Part shown: positions 46,854 through 58,620 of the stretch, piece after piece | How positions within the stretch are numbered: position 1 is the first letter of the stretch | Layout of the letters: the number at the start of each line of letters is the position of its first letter | From: Papaver somniferum | Taxonomy: Eukaryota > Streptophyta > Magnoliopsida > Ranunculales > Papaveraceae | Length of the DNA: 64,000 nucleotides | Reading direction: 5' to 3' | NCBI RefSeq assembly: GCF_003573695.1 | Contig: NC_039359.1 | Location: 118,985,849-119,049,848 of the forward strand | The notes under the pieces: model-generated | Told to the model about the DNA's origin: nothing | Database searches by the model: none | What the model saw: only the letters and a program-made list of their open reading frames with translations | Translations under genes and position numbers: made by a program

Positions 46854-47310
46854 TGTAGGATCAGAATCTCGCAACAATTATGTCTCAGCAAAATTATCAA
46901 TGGTACAACACAATAGCGTCGCAGAACAATTTCAGAAACGACGTCAGCAAGGATCATGAGAAAGATGTGATAGTCCTGCGAAAATTAGAGAGCTTGCGAA
47001 ATTAACATTTGTAAGGTTGCGAGAATGTCGCAAGCCATATCCGAAAATAAAGGACAGATTAGATGTCATCCACTATGTATTTCCTTATAAATAGTCATTC
47101 GAGTTGTAAAGGGAGGGAGAGATCTCTTTTGAGAAGAAGCAAGTAAATAGGATAGAGAAAGTCCATAGCAGAGGTCATTCTTGATTTCTTTCTCTTTCTT
47201 GGAAGAACATCCAAAGATTTATCAATAAAATTAAGAGTGTAAACCTAAAAATGAGTTGATCAACAATGAAATCATATGAGGGGTGTAGTGTAGGATTTCT
47301 TGAAACTACA
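46854..47310 (+). repeat. Tat element 5' LTR
   Basis: It starts TGTAGGATCAGAATCTCGC and ends TTGAAACTACA. The TATA box TATAAATAG is at 47086-47094 and AATAAAATTAAG near 47224 is a likely polyadenylation signal. Many GCGA / TCGC words recur as in all copies of this LTR. Confidence 0.92.
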
Positions 47311-47419
47311 TAATGGCGCTAGAAACAGGGATATGAAGATCGAAAGTTGAAGATTGTTGATTGAGAATATTCAAATCAAGAAAGTGATTAAATAAATCAG
47401 TGAATCAGTTAGAAAAAAG

Positions 47420-49370
47420 ATGAGTAGAATTAATGAAAATGGCAAAAGATTGGAGTGTAATATGATAACAAAAAGCTTGATTAATGAATTCCATGAAAAC
47501 ATCAAAGGAAGAATACATAAACGAAATTTTGAAGGAAAGAAAGTTATGGCGGTAGAAAAAACATCACCCTTGAAAGATTGGGAAAAGCAAAAAATTGAAT
47601 TCGTGGCAGAAGAAATACCAAAAGAAAATTTGAATCATACATCTCCGTTGGTCATCACAGTGCCTATTACACGAAAAGAGAAGGAGACAACAATAAAATC
47701 CACAGGAGAATGGATGTTGAACAGAACTTTAATCGATACAGGAAGTTCAGTTGATATAATGTTTTATCATGCATTCCGGGGAATGGGATTTAAAGACGAA
47801 GAAATGTCCAGTTCAACATATTTTGTTCACGGCTTTGGAAAATCTACAACAAAACCTAAAGGAGAGATAGTGGTACGAATTCCACTTGGAGAAATCGAAA
47901 TACATGTAACATTGTGCGTGGTGGATGTGGAGTCGCCATATAATATGTTATTAGGAAGATCATGGATACATGCGATAAAAGCTGTGGTATCAACGTTGCA
48001 TCAATGTATTACATTCCCTACTCCAAATGGAATAAGTGAAATCAGAGGAGATGTTGACAATGCGAAATTATGTCATCAAATTGAAGTAAAACATTATGAA
48101 GAACAAGCAAAAAAGAAACAATTTCGTAGAAAATTGGAAAAAGAAGCAAAGAAGGAGGAAGAATTTAGCGTATATATGATAAGGGCAAAAAAAGGCAAAG
48201 GAATACCCAGCGAGATTTCGGAAGAAGGGGAAAGACCCATAAAAGCAATAAAAGAACCAACACCAATGGGAGAACCAACACCAATGGGAGAACCTAAACC
48301 CAGTTACATTGCCACAGAACCAACAAAAGAAATAAATGTTGGGACTGTAGAGGAGCCTCTAATGTTGAAAATTGGAACCAAAATGGATATAGAAGAAGAA
48401 GAAAGAACTGTTAACTTGTTGCGAGAATATAAAGATATTTTCGCAGGAAACATGGATGAGATACCAGGAATAGATCCATCAATTGCATGCCACAAATTGG
48501 AGATTAACAAAAATGTGAGACCATTTAAACAGAGAATAAGAAAAATTGCAACAACTTACCATTCCCAAATAGAAGAAGAATTACAGAGAATGCTTGAGGC
48601 AGGAATTATAAGAGAAGCTAAATACCCAAAATGGATAGCGAATATGGTCATTGTCCTAAAGAAAAACAAGGGAATCAGGATTTGCATAGATTTCACTGAT
48701 TTAAAGAAAGCTTGCTCCAAAGATAGTTTTCTGTTACCAGATATTCCTCAAATGGTGGAATCCGCAGCGGGAAATGATAGGGTATCATATAGATGGGTAC
48801 AAAGGGTATAACCAAATCCCTCTCGCTGAAGAAGATCAAGAACATACTGCTTTCTTTGCCCCAAGAGGTTTATATTGTTACACGAAAATGCCACTTGGTT
48901 TGCGAAATGCGGGAGCGACATATCAAAGAATGGTAGAGAAGGTGTTCGCAAAATGGATACATAAAACATTAGAAGTATACGTGGACGACATGTTAGTAAA
49001 GAGTAAAGAAGCTAAAGACCATGTACAAGACTTGAGGGAGATTTTTGAACAAATGCGGCAATATAACATTAAATTGAATCCTGAGAAGTGTACTATTGGA
49101 GTTGCATCGGGAAAATTTTTAGGCTACATTGTATCGAAGGAAGGAATACAGGTTGATCCAGAAAAAGTGCAAGCAGTTTGTGACATGCCAACACCAGCAA
49201 CAATAAAAGATATACAAAAGTTGAATGGGCTTTTAGCTTCGCTGGGGAGATTCATTTCGCGATCATCAGACAAATGCAAATATTTTTCGATATACTCAAG
49301 AAGGGTGCAAAATTTAAATGGAGTGATGAATGTGAAAAGGATTTTCAAGGAATCAAATAACATCTTATGA
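47420..49370 (+). pseudogene. Tat protease and reverse transcriptase
   Basis: 47420-48811 encodes a protease with LIDTGSSVDIMFYHAFRGMG and VDVESPYNMLLGRSWIHA, then the start of reverse transcriptase (YPKWIANMVIVLKKNKGIR, FTDLKKACSKDSFLLPDIP). A frameshift near 48770 moves the rest to 48774-49370, with YKGYNQIPLAEEDQEHTAF, the active site YVDDMLVKSK and KLNPEKCTIGVASGKFLGYI. The region at about 48256-48300 repeats PTPMGE in tandem. A start at 47420 with no Gag upstream is unusual. Confidence 0.9.
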
Positions 49371-49389
49371 ATACAACTATTTTACAAAA

Positions 49390-50567
49390 GGCAGAATTAG
49401 GAGAGGAGAAGAATTATTGATTTACCTTGCGATAACGTTGCATGCATTAAGTGCTGTGTTATTGCGAGTAGACGCAGGAGTAGAGAAACCCATTTATTAT
49501 ATTAGCAAAACTTTTAACACCGCTGAGAAGAATTACTCAAAGATTGAAAAGTTAATCTTAGCATTAGTTTATGCATCATTTAAGCTCCGCATATACTTTC
49601 AAGCACACAAGATAAAGGTATTAACAAAAGTACCAATTGAATCAGTGATGAAGAATTCTAAAAGATCAGGAAGGGTGGAGAGATGGAATGCACAAGTAGG
49701 CCACTTTGATATTAAATTTGAAATTTTGTCTTCACCAAAATCACAAGTTGTTGCGGATTTCTTGGCAGAATTTCCTTTAGAAGAAGATGAAGCAGTAGTA
49801 GAAGAAATGATGGATGTAGAAGAAGAACATGGAGATCCAAAAGATTAACAGAACCAAATAGATGGGAAATATTGGTAGATGGATCATCAAATGGAGAAGG
49901 AAATGGAGTTGGAATTGTTTTAATTTCGCCAGAAGGAATAAAGATGGCTTTTTCATTCAGATTGGAATTTGCATCCACTAATAATGAAACAGAATATGAA
50001 GCTGTGATACATGCCTTAAAATTCGCAATAGAAATGAAACTAGAAAATGCCAGGATCACTAGTGATTCGCAGCTAGTTATTCGCCAAATAAAAGGAGAGT
50101 ATACTACAAATGAACCATCCTTGAAGAAATACAAGAAGCTGGTTGAAGAATTATCAGCGAAAATCCCAAAGATAAAATGGAGGCACATTTCAAGAAAGGA
50201 TAATAGACTCGCAGACGCTTTTGCTTTCATCTCAAGCATGATGACAGATCCAACTGCGAGATGCATAAAAATACAAACACTTCTGTCACCATCAATAAAT
50301 AAAGAAGAGGAAGATGTGGATGTGATGATAATAGATAATGAAAAAGAAGAACAAATAAACAATGTCGCAGACTGGAGAATGGAACTTCATGCATATTTGG
50401 CGAAAGGAGAAACACCAAGAAATAGATTGGAAACACACAAGTTAAAAAGCCGAGCAACGAATTATGAATTAAGAGATGGGTTGCTATACCGAAAATCCTT
50501 TAGTGGACCATCACTCAGATGTTTGACACGAGAGGAAGGGAGAAAAGGTGCTGAAAATGTTACATAG
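49390..50567 (+). pseudogene. Tat tandem RNase H domains
   Basis: 49417-49848 has the reverse-transcriptase-linked RNase H (LRVDAGVEKPIYYISKTFN, EKNYSKIEKLILALVYAS) ending in an acidic linker. 49860-50567 holds a second RNase H of the archaeal or plant type (VDGSSNGEGNGVGIVLISPE, NNETEYEAVIHALKFAIEMK, SDSQLVIRQIKGEY, DNRLADAFAF), with its acidic residues present. Two RNase H domains in tandem are a derived trait of Tat elements. A frame break lies between them at about 49850. Confidence 0.88.
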
Positions 50568-51620
50568 TGGAGATGCTGGCAATCATAGTGGAGGAAGATC
50601 TTTGGCACATAGAGCAAAAATGCAAGGTTATTACTGGCCATACATGCATGAAGATGCAAAACAAATATCAAGACGTTGCGAAGATTGTCAGCGGCATGGA
50701 AAGAAAATACATGCACCAGGAGCACCATTGTCATCTTCAACCAGTGTGTGGCCCTTTGGAAAATGGGGCTTAGACATTGTGGGGCCATTTTTACCAGGAA
50801 CTGGACAAAGAAGATACTTAATAGTCGCAACAGATTATTTCACAAAATGGACAGAAGTGAAGGCAGTACAACATATTCGCGACAAAGATATCTTTACATT
50901 CATATTCGAAAATATCATTTGCAGATTTGGAATTCCTGCACAGTTGGTATCTGATAATGGGAAACAGTTTGAGGGGCAGAATATAGAAATGTTACTTAAT
51001 GCATTCAAGATAAAATGTGGAAATCCACTCCTTTGTATCCACAAGCTAATGGGCAAGTAGAAGCAAAAATAAAACAATTGCAGATATATTAAAGAAGAAA
51101 TTGGAAGGACATACAGAGCATGGTGCGAACAAGTACATAATGCAGTATGGGCTTATAATACAACTAGAAGAGAAGCTACTGGAATGTCACCTTTTTGTTT
51201 AACATACGGAGTTGAAGCGGTGTTACCAACAGAAGTTGTTATTCCGACAACAAAAAGAGAAGCTTGGGAGAAAAATCTTAGTGCGGGCTTAATTTTAAAC
51301 AAACTTGATGAATTAGAAGAAAGAAGAGAAAAAGCTTTACAACATATGGAGAATTATCAGCGAAGATTAGCTCGAGAATATAATAAACGTGTCAAAATAC
51401 GAATTTCAACCAGGAGATTTAGTTGCGAGAAACACCAATATATCAGCGAGAAAATGGTGGAAAATTAGCGAAAAAATGGGATGGACCTTACATCATTAAG
51501 GAGATAGTTGGAACAGAGCTTATAGATTAATGGATCCAGAAGGAAGAGATGTTGGTCATAGATTAGACAGACCATGGAACAGGTTGTATTTAAAAGATAT
51601 TATCAGTAAGAAGCTTTGAG
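50548..51620 (+). pseudogene. Tat integrase
   Basis: The zinc-binding part has HSGDAGNHSGGRSLAHR and CEDCQRHGKK. The catalytic core shows GLDIVGPFLPG and LVSDNGKQFEG. Frame breaks near 51050 and 51110 separate the Glu region and the C-terminal domain (51184 on: MSPFCLTYGVEAVLPTEVV and RLAREYNKRVKIR), and another lies near 51415. Residual reading continues to KKL at about 51620. Confidence 0.87.
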
Positions 51621-52860
51621 AAGTTATGAATTCTGAAAGAATAATTGCAGAATTACTCATATCAAAAGAAGATCATGATGTGCGAAATTGTCGCAGAGAT
51701 AATCACAGAACAATGACATAAAAGAAAGGGGCGAACCTTTATGGCGTACACCCTAGTTCGCGAATAAAATTTCGCAAGAGGCAAATGTAAGACCTAAAGT
51801 ACGTCATATTAGGGGGTACCTGTTACATGGCTCAGGGAAAGGCTACACCCCACCGGAACCTGAGTCATGGAGATTTGGGGTCAATAAAGCCCATCCGGGA
51901 GAGGCACCTTGGATTCTCAACTTAAGCATATGACTTAGGTTGGGCGACTAAGGTAATAAGGACTCTCCCAAGGAGTGCAGAATCTGATCAAGGCGCCGAG
52001 GTACACGGTTGAGTCAAGAGTGCCGGGGCGTTTGAAGCGTCCTTGCCATTCTTGACAAGTCTTGGCTTACTGCACTCGGCCTGAAGAAAACCCCACTTAG
52101 GGTGCAGTCTCGTAACCATAAGCCCTATAGGTAAAAGGGATAAGAGGCTGCGAAAACAACTGGTTGTTGTTAAGACTGGATGGGAGGAGCTAACCTTGTA
52201 TGGTAGAAGTACGCCTCCTTGAAGGGGCAACCAGGGGGAGATAAGGGCGGCACCCTCCATTAGGGAGCTGATAAGTGTCTTAAGACGCAAATGTCATGAG
52301 GCTTTTTATTCGCAAGGATATTAAGGCTTGTCATATTTGTGCAACAATCCTGAAGAGGCAATAATACAAAAGAAAAGATAAGACGAGATCAATGGGTTTT
52401 CGCATGAAAGTGCGAAGACGTCCTGCGATTTCGTCGCAAGACGGCAATGTCATGGGGCTTTATTTTCGCAAGAATATTTAGGCCTGTCATATTGTCGCAA
52501 CATTCCTGAAGAGGCCATAATACAAAAGAAAAAGTTAAGACAAGATCAATGGGTTTTTGTATGAAAGTGCAAGGACGTCCTGCGATTTTGTCGCAATGAC
52601 AAGAGATGGCATAATAAGACCTTTAATTAGGAAGGAAAAATAAGACCATATGATAAAACAAATTAATTATAAGCATTCATAACAGATTATTTTTTGCAAG
52701 AAAGATAATGAGAGGCAAGTATGGGAATCGATACACAAGAAGCATTATCTTTCTTATCAACAAAATATTAAAAGGAAAAGTTGACTCCAAAGTTGATTGA
52801 AAAATGTAACTCTCAAAAGTGATAAAAATAAGACAGTTCAAGAAACAAAGCTAGATAAGA
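51621..52860 (+). other. Tat 3' spacer
   Basis: Noncoding spacer between integrase and the antisense ORF, shared inverted with 38340-39200. It includes a conserved block (about 51780-52290) and two tandem repeats (52290-52480 and 52485-52620) built on CAATGGGTTTT, GAAAGTGC and GACGTCCTGCGATTT. Confidence 0.7.
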
Positions 52861-55172
52861 AGCTCAAGCTTCAATATTAATGTCAGTAGCAGGAGATGAC
52901 AGAAATTCTTCGCCAACATTCTCGCAAGCTTCTCCTTCATTTCGGCTTTGATCTTCGCCATGACTAGCATCTTGATTATCGCCAGCAATTACTTCTTCAG
53001 GAGAAATTTCTTTCTCATTCTGATTAACACCAGCAGATACTTCTTTAGAAGGAACCTCTTCTTCATCTTCCAGGAAATTATCCTCTGCACCGCTTTCGTA
53101 ATCATAATCACTATCAGCAGGACGAGGAACTTCATCATCATCTACTTCTAAAGGATCAATTGATGTAGGAGGAAGAGAGTTGGACAGTAAAAATTCATTT
53201 ACAAGGACTTCAGCCCGGAGATGAACTTGGCGAAGAAGTGCTCTTTGATGATTCCTATCTTGAATATCCTTAAAATAAGCAATAATCAAGATAATCATTC
53301 TCGGTCTCGAGAACCAGTAAGGGTAGAGACGAGCAATGCATTCTCTTTGCGAATTTTAGCATATTTAGCCTCCAATCAGAAATAGAAGAATGAAGATTCT
53401 TCTCAGACTCTGCGAAAAATAGAATACAAAATTTTAAATAAGGAATTCAGAGAGATATGACAAAGAAAGATAATTAAGGCAGTCAAACTATTATGACTAC
53501 CTTCCTTTTGCGAAATAAGGTGTTGAATCAAGGATAGACAACTATTCTCCCAATGGTCCATTGCGTCATCAAATTTATCTCCAACTAAACCTTTAAGTCG
53601 AGACTGAAGATTTTTCTCTTTAGAAACAAGAAGGCATTTTTCTTCGCAAGAGAAGAATAAGATTCTTCTAATTTGGAATATTGTTCTTTAAGCTGATTTG
53701 CCTTCACACTTAAAGCTATTCTACCTTGAATGAGTGTATCTCTTTCAGCGATAGATGATTGTTACTTCTTTAAGTTCATTTCTTAAAGAGCGAAGAGATT
53801 TCTCTTGGTCAGCACATACTTTTTGGAGAATATTAAGTTGTTGCGAAGATATCGCCATCTTGTTTAAATAAGTCGCTTCTCTTGAGATAAGGTTTTATTC
53901 TCATCTGATAAAGTTTCCATCCCTAAATTAGCTTTGGTTAAAGAATAAGAAAGACGAGATACTTCATTACTTAATAGATCTTGTCTTTGAACTAATTGGG
54001 TATTTTCATTGGTAAGATTATTTATTTGATCAAGAGAATATGAATAGAGGTTATCTAATTGGTTATATTGATCCATTAAGATTCTTTATCAACACGGGCT
54101 TCTTCAACACAGATTCAAATTGATATCTCTCCATTATCGTTTCTGATTTAATGCTTAACATGCGAAAGAGGGATTTAAAGGATAATTAAACATGGGAAGG
54201 ATAAAACCATCGAAAAGGCAAATTAAAGACATAGATAGGAAATCATACCTCTTAATTCATCATTCTTCTTGCGAAGATTGTCACGATCCAGCAAAACATT
54301 CTGAAGTTTCTGATTTTCAAGACGAAGAGCATTACATTCTTTTTCTAAAGCTGTCTGCGAAGCAGCTTTGTCAGAACCCAAATGCTTGCTCAGAATTTCG
54401 CAAACATTAGACTTGATGGGATCAGTAGAAGACTTCTTGCCATCATCCAGAATCTCAGATAAAACCTTGAAAGCAATATCTATCCCTTCCACGGTTCTTT
54501 CGACAGAGGAAGAGACTTGGGTAGAGAACTGTAGAGATAAGGTTGAGAAACATTCTCAATGGGAAGAGAAGAGGTTTCATTCGCAGAAGGATCCACAAGG
54601 GGAATTTCAATCATAGAAAGATCAACTGGAGAAATGAAATCAGAGGCAGCAGCATTTTCGCGAGTTGGAGATAAAGGTTTATCTTGCGAAGATGTCGCAG
54701 GAGATTTGGAAGAAATGAAATCAGAGGCAGCATTTCACGAATTGGAGATAAAGGTTTATCTTGCGAAGATGTCGCAGGAGATTTGGAAGAAATGAGTAGG
54801 TGGAAGGGAACAGAAGTTGGAACAGTTGAGGTGGCGAGATTTCTTGTGAGGTTTATGAAGATCTTTATCACCCTGCGAATTACAATCTAGATAAGAAACA
54901 GAGGCAACAATATTGTTATTAGAAAAAGATAGTGTTTCTTACTACCTTCTCATTCGCAGACTTTCTTTTATGTGCGACAACTTATGCTGTGATTTGGGAT
55001 TGTTAGGGTTCTGAACTGTAAATTTAGTGTTGGAGCCGCTTTTGCTGAAATAACAAGAGTATGGGAATCACATACAACATCAATAAGGCAATAAACAAGA
55101 TTAATTTCAAATATATCAATTTCAGCAAAACTCATAAGGAAGAAAAGAGAAGACTAACCTTGATGAATCCAT
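52861..55172 (-). pseudogene. Antisense ORF (aORF) of the Tat element, fragmented
   Basis: On the minus strand a TATA-like stretch (TATATATATTC, about 55336-55346) and a CT-rich leader precede ATG 55172. Exon 1 is 14 nt (55159-55172, MDSS) and exon 2 starts at 55044 after a GT-AG intron, continuing Ser/Asn/Lys-rich. Further down are coiled-coil frames (54492-54223 with CNALRLENQKLQNVLLDRDN; 54076-53864 with LTNENTQLVQRQDLLSNEVS) and a strongly acidic C-terminus (53298-52864, ending PATDINIEA). The globular N-terminal part seen in the element at 37173 is not recognisable here. Two copies of a block with TTTATCTTGCGAAGATGTCGC lie at 54676 and 54757. Confidence 0.6.
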
Positions 55173-55540
55173 GAAAAATATAGGGAGATTGTCTCGAAGA
55201 AATCACGAACTATGAAGATAGTTTGAAGATGAAGAAGAACTTAAAAGATTGAAGAAAAAGAAGAAAGTTGCAATAATGGAATTTGCAGAAGAACGATGAA
55301 GTTGCAGAGAGAATAAAAGAAAAAAGAGAGTGAGAAGAATATATATAGAGGGAATTTTCCTCGAGAAAATAACACGGTTAATACGGAAAGATTAAGCGGT
55401 TAAAAAGTAACGGTTACAAAAGACGTGTCGAGAAAAAATGGAAAAAGAATACGTGTGATAAATGCAGAATATAAGAAGAGCAGTTGCGGCATTTCTCACA
55501 TCATTCTCTACTTTGAGAGAAGATATGAGAAGAGGCAAGA

Positions 55541-55981
55541 TGTAGGATCAGAATCTCGCAACAATTATGTCTCAGCGAAATTATCAATGGTACACACAAT
55601 AGCGTCGCAGAACAATTTCAGAAACGACGTCAGCAAGGATCATGAGAAAGATGTGATAGTCTGCGAAAATTAGAGAGCTTGCGAAGTTAACATTTGTAAG
55701 GTTGCGAGAATGTCGCAAGCCATATCCGAAAATAAAGGACAGATTAGCTGTCATCCACTATGTATTTCCTTATAAATAGTCATTCGAGTTGTAAAGGGAG
55801 GGAGAGATCTTTTGAGAAGAAGCAAGTAAATAGGAGAGAGAAAGTCAGAGCAGGTCATCTTGATTCTTTATCTTTCTTGTACGAACATCAAATTTATCAA
55901 TAAAATTAAGAGTGTAAACCTAAAAGAGTTGATCAACAATGAAATCATACGAGGGGGTGTAGTAGGATTTCTGCAACTACA
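55541..55981 (+). repeat. Tat element 3' LTR
   Basis: It starts TGTAGGATCAGAATCTCGC and ends TCTGCAACTACA, with TATAAATAG at 55771-55779. It is slightly shorter (441 bp) than its partner through small deletions near its 3' end. Confidence 0.92.
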
Positions 55982-57164
55982 TGTCTTGCCCTTGTTTGTT
56001 TCTTAGAAGCGAAGATGAAGTCAGTATTGCAAGGCTGTTAGGTCTTACAAGTTGCAATCAGTTGGCGAGAGTATTTGCTCAAGTTGAGTATACTTTCAGC
56101 TGGGTCGAGAGGACCCTGTTGTTGGAATAGGTCTATCCATGGAAGGTAGTAGTGAATGAGGGTATTTGAAGGAAAGATCTTGCCTCTTTCTTTCAAAGTA
56201 AAGCTAGTTCGCGTGGAAGATGCTACATAACATATTAAGCCAAAATATGCAATAGAAGACGTGAAAGTGAAAGAAGAAATAGGAGTGGTGGCACAGTCGA
56301 GTTGCTGTTGAGAGTTAGTGGAAGTACGACGGTATATGGCAGCGATAGCATGGAATAACGCAGCATGAATGAAGGGTAAGTCCATCAAGTAAATGAGTTA
56401 AGAGTGACTCATAGTTAGGAAGAACATGAGTGTTTTTCCGCCACATAAAGCGTAGCAATTTGAAAGAGCAAGTGATGCTTAAATTGTTGGTTTGAAAGGC
56501 GCATGAAGAGGATACTTCTTTTTGAAAGTGACGGTGGAATGCCCCGAGTATCCAAAGTCATGACTATACCAGAGTCATGCATTTCAATCAAGGTGTTGCG
56601 ACGATGCAAGAAAAGCGAGGTGCTGGTTCTTTAGCATACAAATAATGCAAGTCCAAGAAGGTGAAGTTTTCAATACGATTTGGAGGCCAAATCTAAAGAA
56701 AGTGCTGATGTTTGCAAGGTGCAAAAAAGGATATAGGTTTTGGCACATACCAAGAGTGGTATGGAATCATAGAGTGCATACCTCAAGGCATGACATGATT
56801 TGGCGTAGGTGCATATGATTGAAGAATGAGGCCGAGTCTTGTATAAGTCATGTTATGTTCCGAGGTGCAACTAATGTCGGAAAATGAAGGCAAGAGACTA
56901 TAGCAGTGATCATTGTGATCAGTTGGGAAAAATCATTTGCTTGCGTATACTTAGGCGCAAATGATTCAAGTGAAATTCAAGCCTAATTCAGGGAATTGGC
57001 AAGAGGAATTTTCAAGTTGCATTTGGGTATTGATGCATGAGTTGAGTAGCCGTGTAAGCGTAATGCATGACGCCGAGAAGTGGCTCAACTATATGAGATC
57101 AATGGAAAAGTAGTGAAGCTAAGTGATGCTGATGCTAAAGCATAAAATTTGGCTAAGGGAGGTT

Positions 57165-57701
57165 TGCAAAAGCAGATTGGCGGTTATGGAAACTACCCTA
57201 TGGGACACATGGCTGTTCCACGCAGGTGCAAGTGGTTGCGCAGAGTTTGGCCTGATCATTAGCTTGTATAAATAGCTTAGGGATCAATAAGTTTAGTGTT
57301 GTTCAATTGAGAGAAGAACCACTAATGTAGAGAGTGTTTTAGGCATTCACCAAGAGGATGAATTGCCTGTTTTGGTCCATGTGATGGAGGAGTTTTGTAA
57401 TCTTCCTTTAGTGCAATAAAATGGGTTTGTTGCAGTATTCTTTGTGTTCATTAAGTTGTTGATCTTGTTGGGTGTGTTTAAGTAATGCATGGCAAACCTC
57501 TTATGTTTATGGGGGAATAAAGAGTTAGAGAGAAAGAAGATGGAGACTTCCGTTGCGTATCGCCATATGAGTGAAGGCAGATGCGTACTTTGATGCGAGT
57601 ATGCAAAGCTGAGTGATTGTGGATGAAGTTGATTCACTGAACCACAATCATTGCCGGTCATGTCCCATGAAAATTTTAGGTGATTAAATGGACATGTGAC
57701 A
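57165..57701 (+). repeat. LTR of the noncoding element, 3' copy
   Basis: It starts TGCAAAAGCAGATTGGCGG after AAGGGAGGTT and ends GACATGTGACA, 537 bp. The TATAAATAG box is at about 57267. Confidence 0.82.
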
Positions 57702-57721
57702 CCATGTATTGTGGGGTAAAA

Positions 57722-57960
57722 ACTTAAGAGAAGTTTTGGTCAGTAAATCTGCAGAAGGACGTATGTGGAAGGTTGTTGGTGGATATGCTGAGTTATATGG
57801 GAATTTGTTGATAATGCTGAGGAATCTCTCCAAAAGAATGATCTGTTTAACCAAATTAAATTCGATGTGCTAGCAATCACTAGTGAGATCATTGAGTTCT
57901 GTAAAGGTGATTCCAAGTTTCAAATTCCAAAAATAAAGGAATGTATACTCCCCACCAGGT
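57722..57960 (+). pseudogene. Exon-like fragment of an unidentified protein
   Basis: Right after the LTR the plus strand encodes LREVLVSKSAEGRMWKVVGG, then YAELYGNLL; after a one-base shift it continues DNAEESLQKNDLFNQIKFDV and KFQIPKIKECILPT. It ends at a good splice donor (ACCAGGTGCGC, about 57957). The amino-acid composition is protein-like and unlike the neighbouring transposons. I do not recognise the family. It may be an exon of a host gene truncated by the LTR element on its left. Confidence 0.45.
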
Positions 57961-58189
57961 GCGCTACACTATGTTCTTTTGTCACCATAATGTTCATTTT
58001 TTTACTCCACCATTGATTAATCATGGGTTAAAACCTTAATTTGAATCAGATTAGTAAAATGCAGTCATCTAGTCTGTGAAGTGATTTTTATATTTTCAAG
58101 TTCTAATGCTCTCATTTCTCCCCTTGAGACACTCGCAACCATAATAAAGCAAGAGTTCGTAATGCCTGATGGGGCACAATTAAATCCAT

Positions 58190-58470
58190 TGCTGGTCTCG
58201 CTCCCCCGCTGCTTAAGGTTTAGTCCTATGGGCTAGATTGGCCATCCACGTCAGCATGGGCAATTTCCTAAGTCCTATGGGTTAGATATCTAGCAGCTAG
58301 ATTGGTCATCCACATCATCTGGGACCACTATAGAGCGCCGTTTGGTTCGGCGTTTTAAATCTCAGTCGTTAGATCATAAAATTTATCTCCCAGCGCCGAA
58401 CCGTTCAGCGTTAAAAACACTTTTTGAGCGCCGAACCATTCAGCGTTTAAATCTCGCTGATAGTTGGACT
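58190..58470. repeat. Imperfect repeats with GCGCCGAACC motif
   Basis: Two copies of AAGTCCTATGGG(C/T)TAGAT...ATTGG(C/T)CATCCAC(A/G)TCA (58214-58318) are followed by three GAGCGCCG...TTCGGCGTT / CAGCGCCGAACC(G/A)TTCAGCG units (58334-58448), one of them inverted. It looks like part of a MITE or short satellite. I could not define its ends. Confidence 0.45.
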
Positions 58471-58620
58471 GCGAGCAACTGCTAGGAAAGAGAACTATCC
58501 ATTGCTACCAACAATCTGGCGGGTGTATATGCGTTTGCAATTTTCAATTGATGGTTGGGTGCAGAAGTTGTAGTATTAGGTATGAACTGAATGTTATGTT
58601 TTCATGGGGTCATAAAACTA

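Larger units (their letters stand above)
46854..55981 (+). mobile_element. Tat-lineage Ty3/gypsy element lacking gag
   Basis: LTRs 46854-47310 and 55541-55981 are flanked by TGTCT (46849-46853 and 55982-55986). The plus strand has a primer binding site (from 47314, TGGCGCTAGAAAC), protease and reverse transcriptase (47420-49370), two RNase H domains (to 50567), integrase (to about 51600), a 3' spacer, then antisense ORF fragments (55172-52861) and a purine-rich tract (GAGAAGAGGCAAGA). Gag is absent: protease starts only about 110 bp after the LTR. Dual RNase H and an antisense ORF are hallmarks of the Tat lineage. Confidence 0.94.
44804..57701 (+). mobile_element. Noncoding LTR retroelement (LARD-like), host of the nested Tat
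   Basis: Two 537-bp LTRs (44804-45340 and 57165-57701) are clearly alike. Just inside the first is GGTATCAGAGCAG (45345-45357), the methionine-tRNA-type primer binding site; before the second is the polypurine tract AAGGGAGGTT. Removing the nested Tat element leaves about 3.77 kb with a roughly 2.7-kb interior (45341-46853 and 55982-57164) without a gag or pol motif in any frame. I see no target-site duplication. Such elements depend on proteins from other retroelements. Confidence 0.8.
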
